Shown in pieces: positions 1 through 10,523 of a DNA stretch of 64,000 nt. The notes under the pieces are model-generated. The model was not told the origin of the DNA. It searched no databases and worked only from the letters and a program-made list of their open reading frames with translations. A program made the position numbers and the translations under genes. This DNA comes from a bacterium. Its GTDB lineage: Bacteria > Pseudomonadota > Alphaproteobacteria > Rs-D84 > CACZYB01. Position 1 is the first letter of the stretch; each line of letters opens with the position of its first letter. The DNA lies in the NCBI GenBank assembly GCA_024692925.1, contig JAILLX010000088.1, positions 1-64,000 on the forward strand, given 5' to 3'.

Positions 1-246
1 AACACCTTCTTCGTTTTTATGAGCAGAAAGAATATTATATATCGCACCCAAATTTGCACGTACATTAGCAATTGTATTTTCTTTCAATGCATTCATTTCA
101 GAATCAGCAACACTTTCCGGATATGTTGGTTGTTCTATTTCTGGTGTCACAGGACCAGGACAACCAGTAAGTACAGTTGCACCCCAAACTATTGATGCCA
201 AAATAGCAGTAGCTTTTGCTTTATTTCTTTTAGAGATTTTATTCAT
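1..246 (-). CDS. Lipoprotein, N-terminal part (cut by window edge)
   Basis: The reading frame runs off the left edge, leaving 82 codons. The N-terminus is basic, followed by a hydrophobic stretch and a lipobox LTGC, so the protein should be lipidated at Cys29 and anchored in a membrane. The mature part starts Pro-rich (PGPVTPEIEQP) and then becomes a helical-looking segment. An AAGGAG ribosome site lies just before the ATG. The family is not recognisable from this fragment. Confidence 0.75.
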   Translation of the reverse strand, partial: MNKISKRNKAKATAILASIVWGATVLTGCPGPVTPEIEQPTYPESVADSEMNALKENTIANVRANLGAIYNILSAHKNEEGV

Positions 247-398
247 CTTATTCTCCTTGTTTTTCATTATATAATAATAAATCATAGCAAAGAATATTTA
301 ATTTGTCAACTATTTTGTCAAAGTCCATATTCTTATACACTTATGCCTCATTATAACATAAAATATGTCTAAAAAAAAGACTTTTTTACAAAAATACT

Positions 399-427
399 TT
401 TACTTGCTTTTTATATTGGGATACTAT
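399..427 (+). promoter_or_regulatory. Sigma-70-like promoter for tyrS
   Basis: TTTACT, a 17-base spacer and TACTAT lie about 30 bases before the tyrS ribosome site. This is by eye only. Confidence 0.5.
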
Positions 428-458
428 AAAATTCGAATAAATATAAACGGAGATAAAA

Positions 459-1688
459 ATGTATAGTGTAAAATCAGATTTCTTAAATATTCTTATGGAA
501 CGTGGACTTTTTAATCAATCAAGTGATTTGGAAGGTTTGGATAAAAAACTTTGCTCTGGACCACAAATTGCATATTGGGGAACTGACCCAACAGCCGACA
601 GTCTTCATATCGGAAATCTTGCATCACTTACAATGTTAAGATGGTGGCAAAAAACCGGAAACAAACCTATTGTTTTGGTTGGTGGTGCAACTGGACGAAT
701 TGGTGATCCATCCGGCCGTTCAAGTGAAAGACCTATGATGACTGATGAAATTTTTGCTAAAAACCTTGAAGGAATAAAGAAATCTGCGGGCAAGTTTTTT
801 AATTTTGGAACCGGCAAATCCGATGCAATTATAGTAAATAACTATGATTGGTTCAAAGATATTACATATATGGATTTTTTAACAAAATACGGACGTTTTT
901 TTTCTGTAAATGAAATGCTTAAACGTGAAAGTGTAAAGTTAAGACTTGACCGTGAACAACCACTTTCATTTTTGGAATTTAACTATTCACTTTTTCAGGC
1001 ATACGATTTTGTTGAAATACACAAAAATTATGGTGCAATAGTTCAATTTGGTGGTGGCGATCAATGGGGAAATATTGTTTCCGGTGTTGATCTTGGTAAA
1101 AAGTTTGGTATAGAGTTATTTGCCCTTACAACCCCACTTATCACTGATGCAAATGGTGTAAAGTTTGGAAAATCTATGGGAAATGCAATTTGGCTTAACG
1201 AAGAAAAACTTTCATCCTACGATTACTATCAATTCTGGCGTAATGTAGATGACAGGGATGTTGAAAAGTTATTAAAAATATTTACAGACCTTCCAATGGA
1301 TGAAATTTTGAAACTTGCAAAACTTCAGGGTGCAGAAATCAACGAAGCAAAAAAGATTTTAGCATTTGAAGCAACAAAACTTTGTCGTGGTGAAGAAGAA
1401 GCTAAAAAAGCCGAAGCAACTGCAAAGGAAACATTCGAAAATGGCGGTATGGGTCAAGATTTGCCTACATTTGAAATGGCTTCTGATTTAAACATCATTG
1501 ATGCCCTTGTATCAACATCACTTTGCAAATCAAAAAGTGATGCAAGACGAATGATTACTGCAGGTGCAATTTCGGTAAATGGTGAAAAAATTACTGATGA
1601 TAAGTTTTTAATTTCAAAATCTATGGCAACCGATGGCAAAATCTTACTTTCCAGCGGAAAAAAGAACAAGGCTGTACTAAAGGTATAA
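459..1688 (+). CDS. tyrS: Tyrosyl-tRNA synthetase
   Basis: The enzyme charges tRNA-Tyr with tyrosine in the cytoplasm. At 409 residues it has normal bacterial length. The class I signature HIGN is at residues 50-53 and the KMSKS-type loop appears as KFGKS at 235-239. The FGGGDQWGN motif of the tyrosine pocket is present. The last 60 or so residues look like the S4-type RNA-binding domain. GGAG lies at the usual distance before the ATG. A phosphatase gene follows 7 bases downstream, so the two are probably co-transcribed. Confidence 0.97.
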   Translation: MYSVKSDFLNILMERGLFNQSSDLEGLDKKLCSGPQIAYWGTDPTADSLHIGNLASLTMLRWWQKTGNKPIVLVGGATGRIGDPSGRSSERPMMTDEIFAKNLEGIKKSAGKFFNFGTGKSDAIIVNNYDWFKDITYMDFLTKYGRFFSVNEMLKRESVKLRLDREQPLSFLEFNYSLFQAYDFVEIHKNYGAIVQFGGGDQWGNIVSGVDLGKKFGIELFALTTPLITDANGVKFGKSMGNAIWLNEEKLSSYDYYQFWRNVDDRDVEKLLKIFTDLPMDEILKLAKLQGAEINEAKKILAFEATKLCRGEEEAKKAEATAKETFENGGMGQDLPTFEMASDLNIIDALVSTSLCKSKSDARRMITAGAISVNGEKITDDKFLISKSMATDGKILLSSGKKNKAVLKV

Positions 1689-1695
1689 TAAAAAT

Positions 1696-2280
1696 ATGAT
1701 TTATGTAATACGTCACGGTGAAACTGACTTAAATAAAATTGCTATTATGCAAGGTGGTGGAACAAACCCTCCACTTAATGAATTAGGTCATAAACAAGCG
1801 TTCGAACGTGGGCAAACTTTGGTCAACCTTGGGATTGAAAAAATTTATTGTTCTGATTTAATAAGGACCAAACAAACTGCGGATGAAATGAATAAATCTC
1901 TTAACCTTCCCATTACATACAACTCACTTCTTCGTGAAACATATTATGGTATTATGGAAGGAAAAATGGAATCAGTAATAAATTCTAATCCTGCACTTCG
2001 TGCTATCTGCGATGCAATTGACAATGGCGATAATGATGCTCATTTCAAAGATGGGGAAAGCCGTAATATGTCCGCAAGTCGTTTTGTAAAATTTCTTAAA
2101 ACTCTTGATGACAAGACAAAAAATCTCCTTATCGTGACACATGGTGGTATTCTTCGCAATTACCTTAAGGTATATGGGAACATTGATTTTAAGGTTTCAA
2201 ATTGTGGTGGAGCAAGTTTTGATTTGGATAAAAACCTTTGCCCTATAAATATCACATTAATTGGAAAAGCCAGAGAATAA
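1696..2280 (+). CDS. Histidine phosphatase family protein (phosphoglycerate mutase-like)
   Basis: A 194-residue member of the histidine phosphatase superfamily. The N-terminal RHGETDLN carries the phospho-accepting histidine and the second catalytic histidine lies in VTHGG near residue 150. SDLIRTKQTA is the usual third motif. Substrate cannot be read from sequence: such proteins include cofactor-dependent phosphoglycerate mutases, CobC-type and broad phosphatases. It follows tyrS by 7 bases without a clear ribosome site, suggesting coupling. Confidence 0.9.
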   Translation: MIYVIRHGETDLNKIAIMQGGGTNPPLNELGHKQAFERGQTLVNLGIEKIYCSDLIRTKQTADEMNKSLNLPITYNSLLRETYYGIMEGKMESVINSNPALRAICDAIDNGDNDAHFKDGESRNMSASRFVKFLKTLDDKTKNLLIVTHGGILRNYLKVYGNIDFKVSNCGGASFDLDKNLCPINITLIGKARE

Positions 2281-2308
2281 AAACCTATTAAAATTTTCAT
2301 TTTCCCTA

Positions 2309-2336
2309 TTGAAAAACAGAATATACCTCCCTATAT
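2309..2336 (+). promoter_or_regulatory. Heat-shock (RpoH-type) promoter for groESL
   Basis: TTGAAA, a 14-base spacer and CCCTATAT lie just upstream of groES and match the sigma-32 pattern (CTTGAAA, 11-16 bases, CCCCATNT) better than the sigma-70 pattern. No CIRCE inverted repeat is visible, so control by RpoH rather than HrcA is inferred. Confidence 0.6.
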
Positions 2337-2371
2337 AAAAAGGTATAAATAAAAAAAATCGGAGGTATATT

Positions 2372-2662
2372 ATGAATTTTAAACCATTATTTAATAATAT
2401 TCTTGTTGAAAGAATGGAAGAAGAAACTACTACAAAGGGTGGTATAATTATTCCTGATACTGCAAAGGAAAAACCATCACGTGGTCGTGTATTGGCTGTT
2501 GGTGAAGGTACTACATTTGAAAATGGAAACACAATACCTATGCGTGTAAAGGTTGGTGATATTGTTCTTTTCTCAAAATGGGGTGGAACCGAAATCAAAC
2601 TTGATGGCAAAGACAGACTTATTATGAAAGAAACTGACGTTCTTGGAATTATAAACGAATAA
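2372..2662 (+). CDS. groES: Co-chaperonin GroES
   Basis: 96-residue co-chaperonin that caps the GroEL ring during ATP-driven folding. The family pattern is clear: N-terminal FKPLFNNILVERMEEE, the mobile-loop region TTKGGIIIPDTAKEKP, and VGDIVLFSKWGGTEIKLDG. A strong GGAGG site precedes the ATG. groEL follows 12 bases later in the same operon. Confidence 0.98.
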   Translation: MNFKPLFNNILVERMEEETTTKGGIIIPDTAKEKPSRGRVLAVGEGTTFENGNTIPMRVKVGDIVLFSKWGGTEIKLDGKDRLIMKETDVLGIINE

Positions 2663-2671
2663 GGAGATTAA

Positions 2672-4330
<1,659 letters not shown>

Positions 4331-4351
4331 AAATTCAACCCTCCTTATAAA

Positions 4352-4382
4352 ACTTCCCCGATTCATTTCGGGGAGTTTTTTT
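4352..4382 (+). terminator. Terminator of groESL
   Basis: ACTTCCCCGA pairs with TCGGGGAGT across a short loop, followed by seven T. Confidence 0.85.
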
Positions 4383-4399
4383 ATTTTAATTTTGCCAAC

Positions 4400-4426
4400 A
4401 AAAAAGAGCTTCCTAAGAAGCCCTTT
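4400..4426 (-). terminator. Terminator of the HU gene
   Basis: On the minus strand GGGCTTC pairs with GAAGCTC around TTAG, followed by six T. Confidence 0.75.
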
Positions 4427-4448
4427 TAAACTAAAATACAATTAACAA

Positions 4449-4724
4449 TTATTTGTTAACAGCATCTTTCAAAGTTTTACCAGCTTTGAATTTTGGTTGT
4501 ACAGATGCTGGGATCTTAATTTCTTCACCAGTTCTTGGGTTGTGACCCTTTGTTGCTTTTCTCTTAGAAACTGAGAATGTACCAAAACCAATAAGTTTTA
4601 CTTCTTCTTTTTTCTTCAAAGCTTTTGTTACAACATTGATGAAAGCTTCAACAACTTCAGATGTTTTTGCTTTTGAAAGATCTGTTGCTTCTGCAATAGC
4701 ATTGATGATATCATTTTTATTCAT
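4449..4724 (-). CDS. hup: HU-family DNA-binding protein
   Basis: 91-residue nucleoid protein that bends DNA as a dimer. The signature GFGTFSVSKRKATKGHNPRTGEEIKIP covers the DNA-binding arm. The N-terminus MNKNDIINAIAEATDLSKAKT matches HU rather than IHF, which usually has a different arm start. A single-gene unit with its own promoter and terminator. AAGGAGATATACT precedes the ATG. Confidence 0.95.
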   Translation of the reverse strand: MNKNDIINAIAEATDLSKAKTSEVVEAFINVVTKALKKKEEVKLIGFGTFSVSKRKATKGHNPRTGEEIKIPASVQPKFKAGKTLKDAVNK

Positions 4725-4785
4725 AGTATATCTCCTTTTTAAGTTTTTACCTTTTCTTATGCATTGATTTTCAACACATACCTAG

Positions 4786-4815
4786 ATTCTAACTATTAAA
4801 ACACGCATAAGTCAA
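4786..4815 (-). promoter_or_regulatory. Promoter of the HU gene
   Basis: TTGACT, 18 bases and TAGAAT on the minus strand, about 60 bases upstream of the start codon. Confidence 0.6.
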
Positions 4816-4835
4816 CAAAAAAAGTTCAAAAAACC

Positions 4836-4874
4836 CTAAAAAACCCTTATTTTTTCCAAAAAAACGGGTTTTTT
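4836..4874 (-). terminator. Terminator of the 4939-5577 gene
   Basis: AAACCCG and GGGTTTTTT form a weak A/T-flanked hairpin with T-runs on both strands. The arms are short, so this is less certain than the others. Confidence 0.45.
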
Positions 4875-4938
4875 AACCTAAATTTTATGATTTGTCCCTA
4901 TTTTTCAAATAAAAATACAGTCAAAAATCAAAGATTCT

Positions 4939-5577
4939 CTAATACAATCCATCATAAATCTTGGCTTTTCCAGACTTAACTTCACCCGAAACTTGCAAGA
5001 AATATTTTGAATCATAAAGAGCCGCACCATCATCATTTGTTGAACATTTATAATATGCGTCATCAGTCTTTTTATCACGACAATCCACATAAACACCATT
5101 ACTAATAACATCATCCAACGAAACACGATTTGTTGCCAAAGCAAGAAGTACTTCTGCGAATGCAAGAATAATAACACCTATAACAAGCATTGCAATATGC
5201 ATCCACTTCATATCCCCTTCATACGAAGCCTTTACAAAAATCCACAAAATCATAAACACCGCAGCAACATAAATAAGGCGTCTGAATTGTAAAAATAGTT
5301 TTTCCGCCCTTTGCACAAATTTTTTCCATGGACCAAGGTCAGCTTCACCAAAATGCAAATCACGAACCGAGCAATATGCCTCTAAATTTTCAGATTTTTT
5401 TGGTGCATTTTTCAAAACATTTGGACAATGAGTTTTTATCCTTTTTACCATATCATCAGTAAAACGAAAAGTCTGTGTATTAGTCGAAGAACGATGATAT
5501 GTTGTCCTTCTTCTTTGTGCCATAGATGGACTTGCAATAAACAAAGCTAACATCAAAAACAAAATAAACTTTTTCAT
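4939..5577 (-). CDS. Secreted/membrane protein with a VirB2/TrbC-like double membrane segment
   Basis: 212 residues. It starts with a signal peptide (MKKFILFLMLALFIASPSMAQ) followed by a basic, Ser/Thr-rich stretch. Two membrane segments lie close together at about residues 90-108 and 118-140, separated by a short loop (KASYEGDMKWMH). That spacing and the WMHIAMLVIGVIILAFA pattern resemble VirB2/TrbC pilins, but no other conjugation or type IV secretion gene is nearby. The C-terminal 65 residues hold two cysteines and look extracytoplasmic. The function is unknown and the pilin resemblance is only by pattern. Confidence 0.7.
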   Translation of the reverse strand: MKKFILFLMLALFIASPSMAQRRRTTYHRSSTNTQTFRFTDDMVKRIKTHCPNVLKNAPKKSENLEAYCSVRDLHFGEADLGPWKKFVQRAEKLFLQFRRLIYVAAVFMILWIFVKASYEGDMKWMHIAMLVIGVIILAFAEVLLALATNRVSLDDVISNGVYVDCRDKKTDDAYYKCSTNDDGAALYDSKYFLQVSGEVKSGKAKIYDGLY

Positions 5578-5631
5578 TTTACATCTCCTATAAAAAACAT
5601 ATTAACACAAATACGCCCTGATTGCAAATAT

Positions 5632-6849
5632 TTATTCAGTAATTGACTTTATTTCATTATTAGTTTCTATACCAATATCCTTTACCGTTTTGGCACCCAA
5701 AGCCTTCATATCTTCGGCAATAGAAATTGCATTCCCCCTTCCACTGGAAAGTTGTTTATACGCTTCTTCGTATGCCTTTCTTGCGGAACTAAGTCCTTTA
5801 TCAATACCTTCCATATTACCGACAAAGCCAACCAATTTATCGTAAAGTTGCCCTGCCTTATCCGCAATCTTACTTGCATTTTGATTTTGTTTTTCAATAT
5901 TCCACAAATTTTTCACAGTCCTAAGTATTGGAAGTATTGATGACGGCGTTGTAATTGCAACATTGTTTTTATAAGCATTATCATAGATTGTATTATCACC
6001 CTTTAATGCCTCAATATATGCATGTTCATTCGGAATAAACATAAATACGAAATCAAGACTATTATCTTTCAAAAGTTTTTGATATTCCTTTGTCGAAAGT
6101 TCGGAAATATGTTTTTTAATTGAAGAAATATGAAGTTCCAAACAACGTTTTCTTTCTGCATCATCTTCGGATTTTACATAATCGACATAGTTGGAAATAG
6201 AAACCTTTGAATCGACAATAAGTTTTTTTCCATCCGGAAGAGAGATTATACAATCCGGACGAAGATTTTCGCCATCTTCTCCCTTCAAATTAAATTGCAT
6301 TTGATAATCTCTACCTTCTAAAAATCCAGCCATATCCAAAATGTTTTTAAGTTGGTTTTCACCCCAATCCCCCTGAATTTTGCTATTACCCTTTAATGCC
6401 TTCACCAAATCATCAGCATTTTTCGAAAGGGTTGTATTCATATTTTTTAAATCTTCCAAATTCTTTTTTAAAAAACCTTTATCTTCCCTATTTATTTCAT
6501 TTGTTCGTTCAATAAGGCTTTTAAAATTATTTATATCAGTTTTAAATGGATTAAGTATAACCGACAAATTTTCTTTCTGTTCCCTATCTAAATCCGCCTT
6601 TTGATTTTTAAGAACTTTGTTGGAAATATTTTCAAATTTTTCCTCCATAGTTTTTTGCATATTCAAAAGATTATTCGAAACATTTTCCTTTTCAGTTTTC
6701 AAAATAAACTCTAATTTTTCCTTTTCAAATTTAAGTTTTAAAAAGGCATCTTTTATCTTATTTTTTTCATTAAAAGCCAAATACCAATTCAAAGATGCGA
6801 TTATCGAAACTATGACAAAGACTATTAGTAAAATTGTTGATATTTCCAT
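5632..6849 (-). CDS. rmuC: DNA recombination protein RmuC
   Basis: 405 residues. There is an N-terminal membrane anchor (residues 5-25), a long coiled coil to about residue 140, and then the RmuC domain with the marker stretch KIQGDWGENQLKNILDMAG. Further typical segments are RPDCIISLPDGKKLIVDSKVS and FVFMFIPNEHAYIEAL. RmuC proteins are predicted nucleases that limit inversion at short inverted repeats. The gene diverges from def, with 68 bases between them. Confidence 0.95.
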   Translation of the reverse strand: MEISTILLIVFVIVSIIASLNWYLAFNEKNKIKDAFLKLKFEKEKLEFILKTEKENVSNNLLNMQKTMEEKFENISNKVLKNQKADLDREQKENLSVILNPFKTDINNFKSLIERTNEINREDKGFLKKNLEDLKNMNTTLSKNADDLVKALKGNSKIQGDWGENQLKNILDMAGFLEGRDYQMQFNLKGEDGENLRPDCIISLPDGKKLIVDSKVSISNYVDYVKSEDDAERKRCLELHISSIKKHISELSTKEYQKLLKDNSLDFVFMFIPNEHAYIEALKGDNTIYDNAYKNNVAITTPSSILPILRTVKNLWNIEKQNQNASKIADKAGQLYDKLVGFVGNMEGIDKGLSSARKAYEEAYKQLSSGRGNAISIAEDMKALGAKTVKDIGIETNNEIKSITE

Positions 6850-6917
6850 TTTTATACCTTATATTATTAATTATCGAACAAATTATACTAACAATTTATA
6901 AAAAAAGAAAGATTAAA

Positions 6918-7457
6918 GTGGATAATAAACAAAAATTAACATTGGTAATTGAACCTGATCCAATACTTCATCAAATTTCAGAAAAGGTTGAAAATATCAC
7001 CGCTGATTTGGATGATATTTTAAATGAAATGGCTGATATTATGGGACAATTTGATGGTATCGGGCTTGCCGCACCACAGGTTGGAATCCTAAAACGTATG
7101 ATTATAATTGATGCCGAAACCATTGCACGTGAAGAAAAAACTTCTCTTCCTGAAAAAAGGTATCTTAAAATCATAAATCCTGAAATAATCGAAGTATCAA
7201 AGGAAACCTGTCTAAAAGAAGAAGGTTGTCTTTCACTTCCAACAATTTATTACACTGTTGAACGTCCGGAAAAAATCACTATCAAATACTTTGATGAATC
7301 AGGTAAGGAAACAAAACTTTCTGCAAATGGACTTTTGGCACGTTGTATTGAACACGAAATTGACCACCTAAACGGAAAAATTTTCATCGATTATGTTGGC
7401 CCAATGAAAAGAAAACTTGCACTTTCAAAATTAAGAAAGATGAAACCAAGAAAATGA
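6918..7457 (+). CDS. def: Peptide deformylase
   Basis: Removes the formyl group from the initiator methionine of new proteins. All three metal-site motifs are present: GIGLAAPQVG, EEGCLSLP with the metal-binding Cys, and HEIDHLNG with the two His and the catalytic Glu. I place the start at a GTG (residue V of VDNKQKLTLVIEPD) because the 28 codons upstream code for a hydrophobic stretch foreign to the family. That gives 179 residues, near the usual 170. It heads the operon def-GNAT-fmt-truA-DUF167. Confidence 0.95.
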   Translation: MDNKQKLTLVIEPDPILHQISEKVENITADLDDILNEMADIMGQFDGIGLAAPQVGILKRMIIIDAETIAREEKTSLPEKRYLKIINPEIIEVSKETCLKEEGCLSLPTIYYTVERPEKITIKYFDESGKETKLSANGLLARCIEHEIDHLNGKIFIDYVGPMKRKLALSKLRKMKPRK

Positions 7458-7858
7458 TAGAAATAAAAACAACAAAGCAATTTTTAAAAAAAGATTTATT
7501 TGAATTATTCAATGCATCAAATTGGGATAGTGCAAAGTATACAACCATACTTAAAACTGCATTTAAAAATTCATCCAATGTAATTTCTGCATGGGATAAT
7601 GAAAAACTTGTAGGAATAATTCGTGATTTAGATGATAAGGTATGGAATGCAAACATTGATTGCCTATTAATACATCCGGAATACAGACGAAATGGTATCG
7701 GAACAAAATTATTAACAACCATGCTTGATTTATTAAAAAATATTCAGTACATAACCATCGCACCAAACGAACGTGAAACTTTTGCTTTTTACGAAAAATT
7801 TGGTTTCAAAGAAGTAAGCTCTGGTTGTTGTTTACAATTAAGTAATATTGAAAAATAA
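7454..7858 (+). CDS. GNAT-family N-acetyltransferase
   Basis: 134-residue acetyltransferase. The acetyl-CoA site is CLLIHPEYRRNGIGTKLLTTML, with the RxxGIG pattern at about residues 76-81, and the end FAFYEKFGFKEV is typical. It overlaps def by four bases (ATGA), so translation is coupled. Lying between def and fmt it may act on N-termini or tRNA, but the substrate cannot be read from the sequence. Confidence 0.9.
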   Translation: MIEIKTTKQFLKKDLFELFNASNWDSAKYTTILKTAFKNSSNVISAWDNEKLVGIIRDLDDKVWNANIDCLLIHPEYRRNGIGTKLLTTMLDLLKNIQYITIAPNERETFAFYEKFGFKEVSSGCCLQLSNIEK

Positions 7859-7869
7859 GGGTATAAATA

Positions 7870-8823
7870 ATGAACGATAAAGAAATTTTAGAAACAAATT
7901 CAAAAGAAAAATTAAAAATAGTATTTATGGGAACACCTGATTTCGCTGTACCTGCACTTAAAAAATTGATTGAAAGACATAATGTCATCAGTGTTTTTAC
8001 TAAAGAAGCAAAACCTGTTGGTCGCAATATGGTTTTAACAAAATCCCCTGTGCAAGTTGTTGCCGAAGAATACGGCATTCCTGTTCAAACACCAAAAAAT
8101 TTCAAGGATGTTTTAAGTATAACAAAGGTTCAAATGTTCCATCCTGATATGATTATAGTTTGTGCATACGGTGTAATTCTTCCGGAACGTGTTCTTGATA
8201 TTCCACGTCTTGGATGTATAAATATCCACGCATCAATTCTACCTCGTCATCGTGGAGCCAACCCAATCCAAAGGGCAATTATGGCTGGCGACAGAATGGC
8301 TGGTGTCACAATTATGAATATGGATAAAGGTGTTGATACTGGTTCTATGCTTCTAAAGGATGCAATTCCTGTACCCCAAGATATGACCTATGGCGAATTG
8401 GAAAATGCGTTAAGTGAAATGGGCGGAAACCTTATTATCGAATATCTTGATAATATGGATAACATTTTACCACAACGTCAACCTCGGGAATTTACTCTTG
8501 CTCCAAAATTGGAAAAAGAAGAAGCAATAATAAATTGGGAAAAAAATGCAACAACTATTCATAATTTAGTTCGTGGTCTTTCGCCATATCCTTATGCAAA
8601 ATTCACCCACAACGATAATGTAATAAAGTTGATAAAAAGTGAGGTTGTAAAGGAAACTACTGATAAACCTGCTGGTACAGTATTAAGCAATGATTTGCAA
8701 ATTGCATGTGGCGAAGGAACTGTATTAAAGATTCTTTCCGTACAAAAGGCTGGCGGTAAAATCATAGATACAAAATCATTCCTTAACGGATATAAAATTG
8801 AAATTGGCGAAGTATTAAAATAA
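7870..8823 (+). CDS. fmt: Methionyl-tRNA formyltransferase
   Basis: Adds the formyl group to initiator Met-tRNA using 10-formyl-tetrahydrofolate. 317 residues. The N-terminal KIVFMGTPDFAVPALKKL and the catalytic region GCINIHASILPRHRGANPIQRAI are unmistakable. A 14-residue Lys/Glu-rich extension precedes the domain. The gene overlaps truA by one base. Pairing with def closes the formylation-deformylation cycle. Confidence 0.97.
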   Translation: MNDKEILETNSKEKLKIVFMGTPDFAVPALKKLIERHNVISVFTKEAKPVGRNMVLTKSPVQVVAEEYGIPVQTPKNFKDVLSITKVQMFHPDMIIVCAYGVILPERVLDIPRLGCINIHASILPRHRGANPIQRAIMAGDRMAGVTIMNMDKGVDTGSMLLKDAIPVPQDMTYGELENALSEMGGNLIIEYLDNMDNILPQRQPREFTLAPKLEKEEAIINWEKNATTIHNLVRGLSPYPYAKFTHNDNVIKLIKSEVVKETTDKPAGTVLSNDLQIACGEGTVLKILSVQKAGGKIIDTKSFLNGYKIEIGEVLK

Positions 8824-9566
8824 TGGTTAAATATTTTTTGGAAATAGAATATGTCGGCACAAATTATTCTGGGTGGCAAATCCAAGATAATTCCCCATCT
8901 ATTGAAGGTGCAATTGAAACCGCAATCCAAAAATTTTGTGGGGAAAAGACTCTTGTATATTCCAGCGGAAGAACTGATGCTGGTGTCCACGCAATCAAAA
9001 TGCCTGCACATATTGAGCTTTCAAAAGAATATGACCCTTATAAAATTTTGATGGGTGTGAATTTCCATCTTAAGGATGCCGGCCATACAATTTCTATTTT
9101 AACTGTAAAAAAAGTTGATGACGATTTTCACGCAAGGTTCAGTTGCAAAAAACGACACTATATATACAAAATTTTAAACCGCCCTACCCGTCCAGTAATT
9201 GAAGAAAATCGTGCATGGTGGGTATATAATGAATTGGATGTTGATTTTATGAATAAGGTTGCACAACACCTTCTTGGCAAACACGATTTTTCAACTTTTC
9301 GTGCTGCTGAATGTCAGGCAAAATCACCAATCAAAACACTTGATGAAATAAGAGTTGAAAAAAATGGTGATGAAATTGACATCATCGTTTCTGCACAATC
9401 ATTTTTACATCATCAAGTAAGAAATATGGTCGGAACTCTTGTCCTTATTGGAAAACACAAATGGACCGAACAAGATTTTATTGACGCATTCAATGCTTGT
9501 GATCGTCGCCGTGGTGGACCAACTGCCCCTGCATGCGGACTTTATTTTAATTATGCCGAGTACTAA
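8823..9566 (+). CDS. truA: tRNA pseudouridine synthase A
   Basis: Forms pseudouridine at positions 38-40 of the tRNA anticodon arm. 247 residues with the catalytic Asp in SSGRTDAGVHA, plus the family segments KRHYIYKILNRP and HHQVRNMVGTLV. The start codon overlaps the fmt stop. Confidence 0.97.
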   Translation: MVKYFLEIEYVGTNYSGWQIQDNSPSIEGAIETAIQKFCGEKTLVYSSGRTDAGVHAIKMPAHIELSKEYDPYKILMGVNFHLKDAGHTISILTVKKVDDDFHARFSCKKRHYIYKILNRPTRPVIEENRAWWVYNELDVDFMNKVAQHLLGKHDFSTFRAAECQAKSPIKTLDEIRVEKNGDEIDIIVSAQSFLHHQVRNMVGTLVLIGKHKWTEQDFIDAFNACDRRRGGPTAPACGLYFNYAEY

Positions 9567-9567
9567 A

Positions 9568-9816
9568 ATGCCAAAACAAATTTTTCAAATACATCTTTGC
9601 CCCAATTCCAAAAAAGATAAAATCGCCGGAACATTCAACGGCAAAATAAAAATTTCCATCACTGCACAACCCATTGATGGAAAGGCAAACGAAGCCCTCA
9701 TTAAATTTTTATCAAAAAAATTTCATATTTCGAAAAGTTCCATTGAAATATTAAAGGGGCTAACCTCCCGTGAAAAAACTATTTCAATCGATTCGGAAAA
9801 CGAAATAAAAATGTAA
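9568..9816 (+). CDS. DUF167 (YggU) family protein
   Basis: 82 residues of the small DUF167 family, recognised by IHLCPNSKKDKI, ITAQPIDGKANEALIKFLSK and the closing LKGLTSREKTISI. Function is not established for the family. I chose the ATG directly after the truA stop; an in-frame ATG 15 bases earlier overlaps truA and cannot be excluded. Confidence 0.85.
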   Translation: MPKQIFQIHLCPNSKKDKIAGTFNGKIKISITAQPIDGKANEALIKFLSKKFHISKSSIEILKGLTSREKTISIDSENEIKM

Positions 9817-10062
9817 TTATTTTTTCTTCCAATTTCTTTCTAATTCAGAAATAATTTCTTTTGCACTAACACCTATGGCATGAGCTACATCCAAAAATTC
9901 TATTACATCAAGACGTCTGTCGCCATTTTCATATTTTGAAATATATGATTGATTTTTATGCAATACATCAGCCAATTTTTTCTGTGTAAGGCCCATTCTT
10001 TTTCTTGCATTAAAAATAAGTTTTAAAAAAAGTTTATTATTATCATTTAATTGTCTTGTCAT
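9817..10062 (-). CDS. Cro/CI (XRE)-type helix-turn-helix protein
   Basis: 81 residues, nearly all one HTH domain: RKRMGLTQKKLADVLHKNQSYISKYENGDRRLDVIEFLDVAHAIG. The start is the ATG eight bases after GGAGG; a TTG two codons earlier sits too close to it. It lies at the left end of the phage-like gene set and meets DUF167 tail to tail. It could be the regulator of that set or a stand-alone repressor. Confidence 0.88.
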   Translation of the reverse strand: MTRQLNDNNKLFLKLIFNARKRMGLTQKKLADVLHKNQSYISKYENGDRRLDVIEFLDVAHAIGVSAKEIISELERNWKKK

Positions 10063-10199
10063 TTTCAAATCCTCCGTTAATTAAGATTATACAAAAGTAT
10101 CCTTTAAATGCAATACCATAATTGATACCGACTCTAATAAAAAATTATTCTAAATTTTCAAAAAAACAAAGAAGTTGAAATTCAAAAAAATAAACAAAA

Positions 10200-10454
10200 T
10201 TACTTTTTCCCCTTTCTAATCATATTTTTTATAAAGGAAACAAGATATCGTTCTCCCTCTAAAAATCTTAATTCTGCATCACTTGATGTTGGCGACAAAT
10301 AGCGATTAAGTGTAATTGAAACCAAATATTCCAAAACTTTTTTTCCACAATCAGTATTAAAAGTTTTTACAAAATAAATAGGCATAACTTCTAACTCTTT
10401 TTTAAAATCTTTATCTTCCAATAAATCATTCATTCCTAATAAATCCTTTTTCAT
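10200..10454 (-). CDS. Bbp19-like phage protein
   Basis: 84 residues starting at an ATG behind GGGGG. The pattern CGKKVLEYLVSITL, a polar middle, then EGERYLVSFIKNMIRKG matches the short Bbp19-like family found beside portal and terminase genes in podovirus-like phages. This is from memory of the family pattern. It is the last gene of the left phage block on the minus strand. Confidence 0.6.
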   Translation of the reverse strand: MKKDLLGMNDLLEDKDFKKELEVMPIYFVKTFNTDCGKKVLEYLVSITLNRYLSPTSSDAELRFLEGERYLVSFIKNMIRKGKK

Positions 10455-10470
10455 AATTTCCCCCATAAAT

Positions 10471-10500
10471 AAAAAAGGGTACCTTTTAAAAAGATACCCT
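10471..10500 (-). terminator. Terminator between the repeat protein and the Bbp19-like gene
   Basis: On the minus strand AGGGTATC and GGTACCCT form the stem, followed by six T. It ends the unit that includes the terminase nuclease half. Confidence 0.7.
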
Positions 10501-10523
10501 ATAAAAAATAATAACAAAAATTT

